NCBI GenBank assembly: GCA_038326995.1
Contig: JBBQKP010000133.1
Span: 1-9,291 of the forward strand
DNA length: 9,291 bases
From: JBBQKP01 sp038326995
GTDB lineage: Bacteria > Planctomycetota > Phycisphaerae > Tepidisphaerales > Tepidisphaeraceae
Direction: 5' to 3'
In this document: piece by piece, positions 1 to 7,563 of the stretch
Numbering within the stretch: position 1 is the first letter of the stretch
How the letters are laid out: the number at the start of each line of letters is the position of its first letter
The notes under the pieces: model-generated
The model's database searches: none
Told to the model about the DNA's origin: nothing
What the model saw: the letters and a program-made list of their open reading frames with translations, nothing else
Made by a program: the position numbers and the translations under genes

Positions 1-1227
1 GACTTGTCCAAGTCACTCTCCGACGGCATCCGCTCGACGGGCATGAACGTCATCGATGTGGGCATGGTCGACACGAGCTTCATCTACTTCGCGGCCAATC
101 ACCTCGACTGCGTCGGCGGAATCATGAACACCGCAAGCCATAATCCGATTCAATACAACGGCTTCAAAATCTCAGGCCCCAAGGCCAAGCCCATCGGCAG
201 CGCGTCCGGGCTCGACGACATTAAACGCATCGCGACCAATCTTCGCGTCGGCCATACGGGCGAACAGGGCTCGATCGAAACAATCGACCTTTGGGCAGAG
301 TATCGCGCGCATGTTTTGAAATTTCTCGACCTCAAGCGGCCCATCAAGGTCGCGATCGACGCCAGCAACGGCATGGCGGGAAAGATGATCCCGGCCGTGT
401 TCGGCGGGGTTGCGAACCTCACCATCGTTCCCATCCTTTTTGAAATCAACGGCAGCTTCACGCACGAGCCCAACCCGCTCGTCGAATCAAACCTGCAGAT
501 GCTCAAAGACCTGATGCACAACGACAAGGATCGCGGCGAGCCGGTTGACCTGGGCGCGTGTTTCGACGGCGACGCCGACCGATGCATGTTCGTCGACGAA
601 ACCGGCAACACGATCGGGTGCGACCACCTCACCGCGCTTCTGGCGAAGGATTTTTTATCCGTGCCGGCCAACAAGGGCGCGACGATCGTCTATGACCTGC
701 GATCAAGTCATAGCGTCATCGACGCGATCAAGGAAAACGGCGGCGTGCCCAAGCGAGAACGCGTCGGCCATACGTTCTTCAAGAAAACCCTCGCCGATAC
801 CGGCGCGGTTTTCGGCGGCGAACTGTCGGGTCACTTCTACTTCCGCGATAATTTTAACGCCGACAGCGGTGCGATCGCCTTCGCACGTCTGCTCAGCGTG
901 CTCAGCGCCCAGAGCGGCCCGCTCAGCAAGCTCATCGCACCGTACAAAAAATACGCCCAGACCGGCGAGGTGAACTTCGAGGTCGAAGACAAGGACGGAA
1001 AAATTCGCGAGCTGGCCGATGCCTACAAGAAGGGCACGATCGACTATCTCGACGGCATCACCATCGAGCTGACCGACCCCGTGCAGGGCGATTGGTGGTT
1101 CAATGTTCGCAAGAGCAACACCGAGCCGCTGCTTCGACTCAATTTGGAATGCTCGAGCCCGAAGCAGCTTGCGGAGAAATTCGCCGAGATGAAGAAGCAT
1201 CTGGGCGAGCCTTCGCACGGTCATTAG
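1..1227 (+). CDS. Phosphomannomutase/phosphoglucomutase, 5'-truncated by window edge
   Basis: Alpha-D-phosphohexomutase family enzyme that interconverts hexose 1- and 6-phosphates (mannose and/or glucose), feeding sugar-nucleotide and polysaccharide synthesis in the cytoplasm. The reading frame is open from base 1 to a TAG at 1225-1227 and gives 408 residues. Counting from the TTG at 4 as residue 1, it shows the phosphoserine loop TASHNP (Ser45), the Mg-binding loop DGDADR (188-193), the sugar-specificity loop GGELSGH (271-277) and the C-terminal phosphate-binding motif RKSNTEP (369-375). All four domains' hallmarks are present except the first strands. Family members are about 450-460 residues, so roughly 45-60 N-terminal residues lie before the window; the TTG at 4 is not a credible start. 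The sequence cannot decide between mannose and glucose preference. It converges with the purine operon and has no evident functional link to it. Confidence 0.95.
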   Translation, partial: DLSKSLSDGIRSTGMNVIDVGMVDTSFIYFAANHLDCVGGIMNTASHNPIQYNGFKISGPKAKPIGSASGLDDIKRIATNLRVGHTGEQGSIETIDLWAEYRAHVLKFLDLKRPIKVAIDASNGMAGKMIPAVFGGVANLTIVPILFEINGSFTHEPNPLVESNLQMLKDLMHNDKDRGEPVDLGACFDGDADRCMFVDETGNTIGCDHLTALLAKDFLSVPANKGATIVYDLRSSHSVIDAIKENGGVPKRERVGHTFFKKTLADTGAVFGGELSGHFYFRDNFNADSGAIAFARLLSVLSAQSGPLSKLIAPYKKYAQTGEVNFEVEDKDGKIRELADAYKKGTIDYLDGITIELTDPVQGDWWFNVRKSNTEPLLRLNLECSSPKQLAEKFAEMKKHLGEPSHGH

Positions 1228-1277
1228 CAGGGGGCACTAAAAGTCCGAGCGACACGCCTGATTAATTGCTTACATGA
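1228..1277. other. Convergent intergenic gap, no clear terminator
   Basis: Fifty bases separate the TAG of the sugar-phosphate mutase from the TGA of the xanthine dehydrogenase large subunit. I looked for a GC-rich hairpin followed by a T run on either strand and found none. The only inverted repeat is a weak five-base pair, GATCA (1276-1280) with TGATC (1290-1294), which is AT-rich, lies mostly inside the large-subunit gene and lacks a U tract. Termination may be Rho-dependent or lie inside the coding regions. Confidence 0.6.
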
Positions 1278-3569
1278 TCACATGTTCAATGATCGCAAAA
1301 TTCGCTCCGCCGTGGCGGGGAGATGAAGCGGCGATCGCGAACGCGTGCGGAGTGCATCCTTCGCGGCGAGCCAGACGCAAAGGCCCAGAATCAGGGGAGG
1401 CTCGCCGACGGCCTTGCTTCGATAGAGGCTCACGACGTTGTTCGGATTATCCAGAAATCGCACGTTGAATTGTTCGGGCACGTCGCTGATCGCGGGGATT
1501 TTATACGTCGTGGGCGAGTAGCTCAGCAATTGGCCCTTCGCGCCGTAGACAAGCTCTTCGCCGGTGCACCAGCCCATGCCTTGAACGAAGCCGCCGATGA
1601 CCTGGCCGCGATCGATGCCCGGGTTGATCGATTGACCGACGTCCATGATGAGATCGATGCGCGACACGACCAGTTCGCCCGTGAAGCGGTCGATGACGAC
1701 TTCGGCGCACGCCATGCCGTTGGTGAAATAAAGGAACGGCGATCCGCGGCCGGTCTCTCGGTTAAAATCCACTCCGGGCGTCGCGTAAAACCCGCGCTCG
1801 CCTAGGCTGACGCGGCGCTCGTAGGCCTGCGCGCAGACTTGTGCGAATGAGAGTGTTCGAGAGGGCTCGCGTGCATCGAAGACGATGCCGGAATCGAACA
1901 TGATTTGCTGCGGCTCGGCGGTCAGGCCGTCGACGGGGCGTGCGAGCATGATGGCGGCGACTTCGGAAAGTCGGGCGCGGATTTTTTCGCACGCATCCCG
2001 CGCGGCCGCGCCGTTCAGGTCCGTCCCCGAACTCGCCGCGGTGGGCGACGTGTTGTTGTTCTTTTCGGTGCTGGTCATGCCGACGATGATCTGGTCGAAC
2101 GAAATGCCAAGCTCGTCCGCGACGATCTGCCGAACGCGCGTGTGCACGCCCTGACCCATTTCGGTGGCGCCTGTCGCGACGATGACGCTGCCGTCCTGAT
2201 ACACGTTCACCAGCGCGTTCGCCTGGTTCATCGTGCGCCGCGTGAAGGAGATTCCGAACTTCACCGGACACACCGCCAGGCCGCGAAGCTGCGTGACGGA
2301 TGTATTGTTGAACGCGTCGATCTGCTGGCGTCTGTGGTCGTAATCGGCTTCGCGCCGAATGACGTCGAAGAGTTCGGGCAGCGTGTTGTTGCGGACGATC
2401 TGGCCGTAGTGCGTGATGTTTCGCTCTTCGACGCCGTAGCAATTGAGCGTGCGGACGTCCAGTGCATCGCGGCCGATGGTCGAGGCGATCGTGTCCATCA
2501 CGTGCTCGATGGCCGCCACACCCTGCGGCCCGCCGAAGCCGCGAAACGCAGTGTTGCTCGGCAAATTCGTCTTGCACACGCGGCCGACGATCTTCACCGC
2601 CGGCAAGTAATACGCGTTGTCCGCGTGCAGCATCGCGCGCTCCAGCACGGCAAACGAAAGATCGCTCGAACACCCGCCGTTACTGAAAAATTGAAGATCG
2701 ATCGCGGTCAATCGTCCGTGCGTATCGACGCCGACTTTGTAGATGACTTTGAACGGGTGCCTCTTGCCCGTGAATCGCATGTCGTCGTCTTTGGTGTACG
2801 CAAATCGCACGGGCCGACGCGTGTGAGTAGCGATCAGCGCCGCGAGCATCGCGTGCTGGGCGGCTTGCGTTTCCTTACCGCCGAATGCACCGCCCATTCG
2901 CCGGCAATTGCACACCACGTGATTGAACGGCACGCCCAGAACCTCGGCGACCAGCATCTGCACTTCGCTTGGGTGCTGAGTGCTGCTGTGCACGACGACC
3001 GATTTCTGCTCGCCCGGCACGACGATGGCGATCTGCGATTCGAGATAAAAATGTTCCTGCCCGCCGATCTCGAGTGTGCCCTCGATGATTTTGCTGGCCT
3101 GTGCGAAACCCGCGTCAAGATCGCCGCGCGACATATTGCGCGGAAAACCGAGAAATGAATTTGCGGCAATCGCCTGATCGATCGACAGGATCGGCGAGAG
3201 TTCTTCCATCTCAATGACCGCGGCGCGCTGCGCTTGCTCCAGCGCCAAGCGAGAAGTCGCGCCGATCACCGCGAGCGGCTGCCCCAGAAAGACGGCCTCG
3301 CTTTCGACAAGAAGCAGTTCGTCCTTGATGGCCGGGCCGAAGAGATTATGGCCGGGAATATCGCGGTGTGTGAGGATTGCAACGACGCCCGGAATTGATT
3401 TGGACTTGGATAAATCAAGGCGAATCAGGCGGCCGTGCGCGAAAGGCGAAGGAATGATTCCCGCGACGAGTTCGCCCGACAGCGGTGCGATATCGTCGAG
3501 AAAAACGGACTCGCCCGTCACGTGGGTGACGGCCGATTCGTGCGCGATGTCCTTGCCGATGACGCCCAT
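1278..3569 (-). CDS. xdhB: Xanthine dehydrogenase, molybdopterin-binding large subunit
   Basis: A 763-residue protein that carries the molybdenum cofactor and oxidises hypoxanthine to xanthine and xanthine to urate, paired with the iron-sulfur/FAD subunit encoded just upstream. Visible motifs are STQHPSE (195-202), RRMGGAFGGKE (223-233), FRGFGGPQG (342-350), GATEMGQGVHT (467-477) and KAVGEPPL (719-726). Residues matching the bovine purine-binding set are all present: Glu233 (bovine Glu802), Arg311 (Arg880, in LERAMLH), Phe345 (Phe914), Phe442 (Phe1009, in FGISF) and catalytic Glu723 (Glu1261). The Glu233-Arg311 spacing of 78 equals the bovine spacing. This argues for true xanthine dehydrogenase rather than an aldehyde or CO dehydrogenase relative. 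Length fits Rhodobacter-type XdhB (about 780). The ATG directly follows the TGA of the small subunit and has a GGAG 8 bases upstream. It is the last gene of the operon. An XdhC-type cofactor-insertion gene is not in the window. Confidence 0.97.
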   Translation of the reverse strand: MGVIGKDIAHESAVTHVTGESVFLDDIAPLSGELVAGIIPSPFAHGRLIRLDLSKSKSIPGVVAILTHRDIPGHNLFGPAIKDELLLVESEAVFLGQPLAVIGATSRLALEQAQRAAVIEMEELSPILSIDQAIAANSFLGFPRNMSRGDLDAGFAQASKIIEGTLEIGGQEHFYLESQIAIVVPGEQKSVVVHSSTQHPSEVQMLVAEVLGVPFNHVVCNCRRMGGAFGGKETQAAQHAMLAALIATHTRRPVRFAYTKDDDMRFTGKRHPFKVIYKVGVDTHGRLTAIDLQFFSNGGCSSDLSFAVLERAMLHADNAYYLPAVKIVGRVCKTNLPSNTAFRGFGGPQGVAAIEHVMDTIASTIGRDALDVRTLNCYGVEERNITHYGQIVRNNTLPELFDVIRREADYDHRRQQIDAFNNTSVTQLRGLAVCPVKFGISFTRRTMNQANALVNVYQDGSVIVATGATEMGQGVHTRVRQIVADELGISFDQIIVGMTSTEKNNNTSPTAASSGTDLNGAAARDACEKIRARLSEVAAIMLARPVDGLTAEPQQIMFDSGIVFDAREPSRTLSFAQVCAQAYERRVSLGERGFYATPGVDFNRETGRGSPFLYFTNGMACAEVVIDRFTGELVVSRIDLIMDVGQSINPGIDRGQVIGGFVQGMGWCTGEELVYGAKGQLLSYSPTTYKIPAISDVPEQFNVRFLDNPNNVVSLYRSKAVGEPPLILGLCVWLAAKDALRTRSRSPLHLPATAERILRSLNM

Positions 3570-5018
3570 TCAGTGCACTCCATTCGAAGGCATTTTTTCA
3601 GACGTTTCGTGAAAAAACTTCAGAAGCAGATTGCCGACGACCGTTCGGCGATAGACGTCTGATCCGCGAACGTCGGTGATGGGACTGACTTCCTCGCGCG
3701 CGATGTCCGCGGCGACGGTGAAGGTTTCAAGCGTGAACGGCCGCCCGCGAATCGCCGCTTCGGTTCGGGCAAGACGAATCGCCGTCGCGCCGACGCCGCC
3801 CATGACGATGCGTGCTTCGAGAATTGTCTGCTCGGCCAGACGAAGATGAATCGCCGCACTCACGGTCGAAATGTCCATATCCTTACGCTTCGAAACTTTA
3901 TAAATACGCGTCTTCCAGTTGGCCGGCGGGCGCGGAATGTGGATCGCGCCGACCAGCTCATCGGGCCCGAGCGCGGTCTTTCGATAGCCGGTGATGAACT
4001 GCTCGATTGCGACGCGTTGTGAGCCGATTTTCGAAATCAATTCAACCTCGCCGCCCAATGCGATCAGCGGCGGAGTCATGTCGCCGATCGGCGAAGCGGT
4101 CATGAGATTGCCCGCAAGCGTCGCGATATTCTTGATCAAGGGCGACGCAAACCACTGCAGATATTCCGCCAAAACCGGCAGTGCCGTCTGGCACGCACGC
4201 TCGAGATGATCAAGCGTCGCACCGCCCGCGACGCGAATGGTGTCGTCAAATACTTCGATCGAATCAAACCCGGAAATGTCGCCAATATAGATGATCGACT
4301 TCGGCTCCATCACGCATTTATTGATGTACACGCCGACGTCCGACGCCCCCGCGATCAGCATCGCATCGAGATGTGCGGCCCGCATTTCTAGGGCTTGATC
4401 GATCGTGACGGGCTTGAAAACGGATCGGCCATTGGAGTGAATTTCGACGGGAACATTTCGAATCGAGTCGAGCTTTGGAAGAAGCGTCTGGCATGGGAAA
4501 AGTTCGTTGACGTGGCTCAGCGATGTCACATCAGTTTGCTTCATCGCCCGCACGATCGAATCGTACCCCGTGCACCGGCAAAGATTGCCGACAAGCCCTC
4601 GGCGAATCGCGTGATCGCCCATGCAGCCGCCGTCGACTGAGCTCGTCAGCAAATGATGGCCCGTGATGACGAACCCCGGCGTGCAGAATCCGCACTGCGC
4701 GCCGTGGCATTTCACCATCGCGTCCTGAAGCGGGTTGAGCTGGCCGTTCTGTTTCAATCCTTCGATCGTCACCACATGCGCGACGTCGAGTTGATAGAGC
4801 TGAACGATGCACGACGTGACGGGGGCGTAGACGAGATGCTGGCCGCGAACGCGCCCGACCAGAACGCCGCACGATCCGCAATCGCCCTCGGCACAGACGA
4901 CTTTTGTCCCTGAAAGTTGCATGCGCTGACGTAGAAAATCCGAAAGCGTTCTGAACGCATCATCGCCTCGCACGTCGCAAGAGACACCGTTGATGTAAAG
5001 AAATAAGTGGTCTCGCAT
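3570..5018 (-). CDS. xdhA: Xanthine dehydrogenase, 2Fe-2S and FAD small subunit
   Basis: A 482-residue subunit that passes electrons from the molybdenum centre through two 2Fe-2S clusters to FAD and on to NAD+. The N-terminal plant-type ferredoxin domain has CAEGDCGSCG (42-51) plus Cys70. The second cluster domain has QCGFCTPG (108-115) and NLCRCTGY (145-152). From about residue 200 comes the FAD domain, with AGASDVG (224-230) in place of the commoner AGGTDL, IKNIATLAGN (295-304), GYRKT (344-348) and KRKDMDIS (377-384). The frame is open upstream to an ATG at 5228, but that start would overlap allantoinase by about 200 bases and add 70 residues with no family counterpart. The ATG at 5018 begins directly before the ferredoxin fold (LYING), lies 2 bases after the allantoinase stop and has a GGAG upstream. 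The joined FeS-FAD layout is that of Rhodobacter XdhA. Confidence 0.96.
   Translation of the reverse strand: MRDHLFLYINGVSCDVRGDDAFRTLSDFLRQRMQLSGTKVVCAEGDCGSCGVLVGRVRGQHLVYAPVTSCIVQLYQLDVAHVVTIEGLKQNGQLNPLQDAMVKCHGAQCGFCTPGFVITGHHLLTSSVDGGCMGDHAIRRGLVGNLCRCTGYDSIVRAMKQTDVTSLSHVNELFPCQTLLPKLDSIRNVPVEIHSNGRSVFKPVTIDQALEMRAAHLDAMLIAGASDVGVYINKCVMEPKSIIYIGDISGFDSIEVFDDTIRVAGGATLDHLERACQTALPVLAEYLQWFASPLIKNIATLAGNLMTASPIGDMTPPLIALGGEVELISKIGSQRVAIEQFITGYRKTALGPDELVGAIHIPRPPANWKTRIYKVSKRKDMDISTVSAAIHLRLAEQTILEARIVMGGVGATAIRLARTEAAIRGRPFTLETFTVAADIAREEVSPITDVRGSDVYRRTVVGNLLLKFFHETSEKMPSNGVH
3578..3581 (-). promoter_or_regulatory. Ribosome binding site of xdhB
   Basis: GGAG on the minus strand lies 8 bases before the ATG at 3569, within the final codons of xdhA. 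The xdhA TGA directly abuts the xdhB ATG, which would favour matched amounts of the two subunits. Confidence 0.7.
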
Positions 5019-5020
5019 CG

Positions 5021-6367
5021 CTAGCGGGCTCCGGAAAATGAAGAATGGGTGATCAATTTCGCGATCGGCCGTGACGTGACCTTTCCGTCCAGCATCACCG
5101 TCTGCCCGCGCACCATCGTTCGCATCACCCGGCCCGAAAACGTGCGGCCGACATACGGACTTTGTCGATGTCGATCCAGCAGCATGTCGCGGGTGAGCGT
5201 CGTCGGGGTTGTCAGGTCGATCAGGCAAAGGTCCGCGTCGAATCCGATTTCGATCTGGCCCTTGTTTGGAAGGTTAAATCGCTTTGCGACATGGTCAGAG
5301 GTCAATGCCGCGACTTTTTGAAGCGGAAGTCGGCCAAGCAGCGCGAGCAGCGACGTCTGCACGCCCGAGATTCCGCCCCAGACGGCGAACGCATCGTCGC
5401 TGATTTTCATCGCGCTCGGCGCGGGCGAGTGATCCGAGCCGATGAACATAATCTCGCCCGAGCGAAGTCGGTCCCACAATTTCGCCACTTCGTTCGCGTC
5501 TCGCAGAGGCGGGGCGCACTTGGCGATCGCGCCCGTCCGTATGAGATCGTCGCTTGTGAGAAGCAAATAATGCGGGCACGTTTCGCACGTGACTTTCACG
5601 CCGCGACTCGCCGCCTGAGTCACGCGAGACACGCCGCTGCTGCTCGACACATGAACGATGTGAAGGTCGCAGCCGGTCTCAGTGGCGATGTCGATCGCGC
5701 GGTCGATCGCATCGCACTCTGCTCCGATCGGTCTGGATGCGAGATAATCCGTCCACGATGTTCCGCCGCTGGCTCGAATCTCGCGCGTGAGCCGCGAGGT
5801 CAACTCCTCGCTCTCGGCGTGAACCGCGACGGGAAGATTAAGCCTGCGGGCGATCGTCATTCCGCGACGAAGCGTATCGTCGTCGGACCTCTCGAAATCG
5901 TCGATACCGCTGCCCGACATGAATGCCTTGAAGCCGATGACGCCTCTGCCTGCGAGTTCTTCGAGTGAGTCGAGATTACGCGGCGTGAGCCCGCCCCAGA
6001 GCGCGAAATCGGTAATGCTCGATCGCTCGGCCGCGCTGCGTTTGAGATCGAACGACGGCCCGTCGAGTGTGGGCGGAAAGCTGTTGAGCGGCATGTCGAA
6101 AAAGCATGTCCCGCCGCCCGCCGCCAGTGCGCTGCTGCCGGTTGCGATGCCCTCCCATTCGGTGCGGCCCGGCTCGTTGAAGTGCACGTGCGGGTCAATC
6201 ATCCCAGGAAAAATATGCAGTCCGGTCGCGTCTATTTCGAGCCGAGTCGAGCCCGTGATTTCGCTGGCGATGTCGACAATGACTCCGTCCTCAATCGCAA
6301 GATCGAGAGGGGCAATTTTGGTCGGCGTTACAACAGTGCCGCTGCGAATGAGAACATCCCACGGCAT
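5021..6367 (-). CDS. allB: Allantoinase
   Basis: Cyclic amidohydrolase (dihydroorotase/hydantoinase superfamily, binuclear metal TIM barrel) that opens S-allantoin to allantoate. The 448-residue length is normal for the family. Metal ligands are visible in order: His60 and His62 in DPHVHFNEPGRTEWEG (58-73), the lysine expected to be carboxylated, Lys147 in GFKAFM, His183 in HAES, His239 in HIVHVSS and Asp312 in GSDHSP. GRTEWEG and DMPLNSFPPT (91-100) are signatures I associate with allantoinase rather than dihydropyrimidinase or dihydroorotase, and the neighbours support this. The ATG abuts the TAA of the hydrolase gene upstream (TAAATG) with a GAGG 7 bases away. There is no signal peptide, so it is cytoplasmic. 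No key residue is missing. Confidence 0.96.
   Translation of the reverse strand: MPWDVLIRSGTVVTPTKIAPLDLAIEDGVIVDIASEITGSTRLEIDATGLHIFPGMIDPHVHFNEPGRTEWEGIATGSSALAAGGGTCFFDMPLNSFPPTLDGPSFDLKRSAAERSSITDFALWGGLTPRNLDSLEELAGRGVIGFKAFMSGSGIDDFERSDDDTLRRGMTIARRLNLPVAVHAESEELTSRLTREIRASGGTSWTDYLASRPIGAECDAIDRAIDIATETGCDLHIVHVSSSSGVSRVTQAASRGVKVTCETCPHYLLLTSDDLIRTGAIAKCAPPLRDANEVAKLWDRLRSGEIMFIGSDHSPAPSAMKISDDAFAVWGGISGVQTSLLALLGRLPLQKVAALTSDHVAKRFNLPNKGQIEIGFDADLCLIDLTTPTTLTRDMLLDRHRQSPYVGRTFSGRVMRTMVRGQTVMLDGKVTSRPIAKLITHSSFSGAR
5029..5032 (-). promoter_or_regulatory. Ribosome binding site fixing the xdhA start
   Basis: GGAG on the minus strand lies 10 bases before the ATG at 5018, inside the last codons of allantoinase. 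It favours 5018 over the upstream in-frame ATG at 5228. Confidence 0.6.
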
Positions 6368-6706
6368 TTAGCTTCCTCGGTAAGTTGAATAGCTCCAAGG
6401 CGAAACCAATAGCGGCACGTGATACGCTCGCGACGCGTCGGAGATGATGAACACGATCGGCACGACATCGAGAAACAGTTTTGCGTCGGCGTGATTCATC
6501 GACGCAAAATAATCGCCGATCGCAAAGTCAATTCGATATTGCCCCGCGACCAATGCGTCGCCCGACAATAGGGCCGAATCTGTTCTGCCGTCGGAGTTGG
6601 TTCGGGTCGCAAGAAGAAGCTCATCGCCTCGATAAAGCGATATGCCGACGCCCGCGGCAGGCTTGCCGCTCGCGGTATCCAGAATGTGTGTTGAGAGCTT
6701 GCCCAT
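6368..6706 (-). CDS. hiuH: 5-hydroxyisourate hydrolase (transthyretin-like)
   Basis: A 112-residue protein of the transthyretin-related family that hydrolyses 5-hydroxyisourate to OHCU (2-oxo-4-hydroxy-4-carboxy-5-ureidoimidazoline). It begins with the family signature LSTHILDTASGKPA (4-17) and ends exactly with YHVPLLVSPWSYSTYRGS (95-112). The residues expected in the active site are present: His7, Arg41 (in DGRTD), His96 and the terminal Ser112. The ending YRGS separates the enzyme from vertebrate transthyretin hormone carriers. There is no periplasmic signal peptide, unlike some enterobacterial homologues, so it should work beside the cytosolic urate oxidase. It starts 2 bases after the urate oxidase stop. 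Its own ribosome binding site is weak (an AAGAAA run), which suggests reliance on translational coupling. Confidence 0.97.
   Translation of the reverse strand: MGKLSTHILDTASGKPAAGVGISLYRGDELLLATRTNSDGRTDSALLSGDALVAGQYRIDFAIGDYFASMNHADAKLFLDVVPIVFIISDASRAYHVPLLVSPWSYSTYRGS
6375..6378 (-). promoter_or_regulatory. Ribosome binding site of allantoinase
   Basis: GAGG (followed by AAG) on the minus strand lies 7 bases before the ATG at 6367. It is formed by the codons for the invariant C-terminal Arg-Gly-Ser of 5-hydroxyisourate hydrolase, so the same bases serve a catalytic tail and a translation signal. Confidence 0.7.
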
Positions 6707-6708
6707 GA

Positions 6709-7563
6709 CTATTTCTTGCGAGTGACTTTTCCCTTGATGAGCCCGAAAGGTTCGTCGGTGGCGATGAAAATATCGTTCTCAAAAGCCAGGCCGAACGGCT
6801 CAAGATTGAACGGAATGCGGTGCATGTTCGGAAGCTCGAAAGCGATGTCGTCGATCGCTTCGCACGCGTCTAGGGCGTTGTTCCCCATCTCAAGAAGAGT
6901 TTGCTGCACGCCCAGACTGTAGTGCCCGGCGAACGTCGTCAGGATGGAAGCTGTAATCGCGAGGTTGTGCGAATCAAAGTCGTTGATGGCGGCCTTGGCA
7001 TTGAAAGTCCAGTCCGCGTCGATCCGAGTCGCGATGAGTCGGTCGTGCGAATCTTTGAGCGTGCGATAACGGTCGCGATGAAAGTCGGCCCATTCACTCG
7101 CGGTGGTTTTGAGCACGAGCAGATGACGCACTCCGCCGATAAGTGATGCCGAGGTTCGCGTCGCGGTTGATTTCGAATACCTGAGCTGAGTACCGCCATT
7201 CGAGAACGCGTGATCGTGCAGCTTTTCGTCCACGGTGATCCGCGTCCACGCGCTCTGTGTGATGATGGTGGACGCACCCTGAACCTGCGGATAGGTCGCA
7301 AGGAAGTGACGGGTTAGGATCTGCGAAAATTGTTCTACGGATGAAAAGTCGTGTTCTTTTGCGAGCACATAAATAGTGTTCTTAATCGTGTCGGTCGCGA
7401 TCACGTTCTGATTATTGCCGTCGGCATACGCGGGCGCGAAATCGCCGATCAGTTCGACGGCGACATCGAATTCGAACAATTGATGAACCGGCGTTTTGCG
7501 AACGACCTTGGTCAGCCGAACGCGTGACTTGCCATACGCTTGACTCGTGAGTTCGTGATTCAT
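6709..7563 (-). CDS. uox: Urate oxidase (uricase)
   Basis: Cofactor-free oxidase that converts urate and O2 to 5-hydroxyisourate and H2O2. The 284 residues form two tunnelling-fold repeats. Matched by eye to the Aspergillus flavus enzyme: YGKSRVRL (Lys12 for Lys10), NVIATDTIKNT (Thr57-Asp58 for Thr57-Asp58), TLKDSHDR (Arg175 for Arg176), GVQQT (Val219-Gln220 for Val227-Gln228) and LPNMH (Asn246 and His248 for Asn254 and His256). The Lys-Thr-His proton relay is therefore intact. The position of the substrate-stacking Phe159 appears to be Trp158. It is a stand-alone uricase, not fused to OHCU decarboxylase as in Bacillus PucL; here that domain sits on the preceding gene. The ATG overlaps the preceding stop (ATGA), with GGGAG 8 bases upstream. 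Symbols pucL and uaZ are used for relatives. Confidence 0.97.
   Translation of the reverse strand: MNHELTSQAYGKSRVRLTKVVRKTPVHQLFEFDVAVELIGDFAPAYADGNNQNVIATDTIKNTIYVLAKEHDFSSVEQFSQILTRHFLATYPQVQGASTIITQSAWTRITVDEKLHDHAFSNGGTQLRYSKSTATRTSASLIGGVRHLLVLKTTASEWADFHRDRYRTLKDSHDRLIATRIDADWTFNAKAAINDFDSHNLAITASILTTFAGHYSLGVQQTLLEMGNNALDACEAIDDIAFELPNMHRIPFNLEPFGLAFENDIFIATDEPFGLIKGKVTRKK

Noticed and set aside
4..6. TTG at base 4 as the start of the sugar-phosphate mutase
   Set aside because: The frame is open to base 1 and the protein would lack the family's conserved first strands; the gene is cut by the window edge.
1276..1294. Possible hairpin GATCA...TGATC near the end of xdhB as a terminator
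   Set aside because: Only five AT-rich pairs, no T tract, and mostly inside the coding sequence.
1331..1338. GCGATCGC palindromes (also at 5523-5530) and frequent CGATCG, reminiscent of the cyanobacterial HIP1 element
   Set aside because: The full octamer is rare here and the shorter CGATCG arises readily from common codon pairs such as GCG-ATC-GAC; the genes do not look cyanobacterial.
1905..3158. Long plus-strand open frame (417 codons) opposite the xanthine dehydrogenase large subunit
   Set aside because: It lies wholly antisense to a gene with full family motifs and its translation is Arg/His/Asp/Val-rich without recognisable domains. Such frames are common opposite GC-rich coding sequence.
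5019..5228. N-terminal extension of the xanthine dehydrogenase small subunit to an ATG at 5228
   Set aside because: It would overlap allantoinase by about 200 bases, the added 70 residues look unlike any XdhA N-terminus, and the ATG at 5018 has a ribosome binding site and normal spacing.
5162..5968. Plus-strand open frame of 268 codons opposite allantoinase
   Set aside because: Same reasoning: a low-complexity shadow on the opposite strand of a well-supported allantoinase gene.
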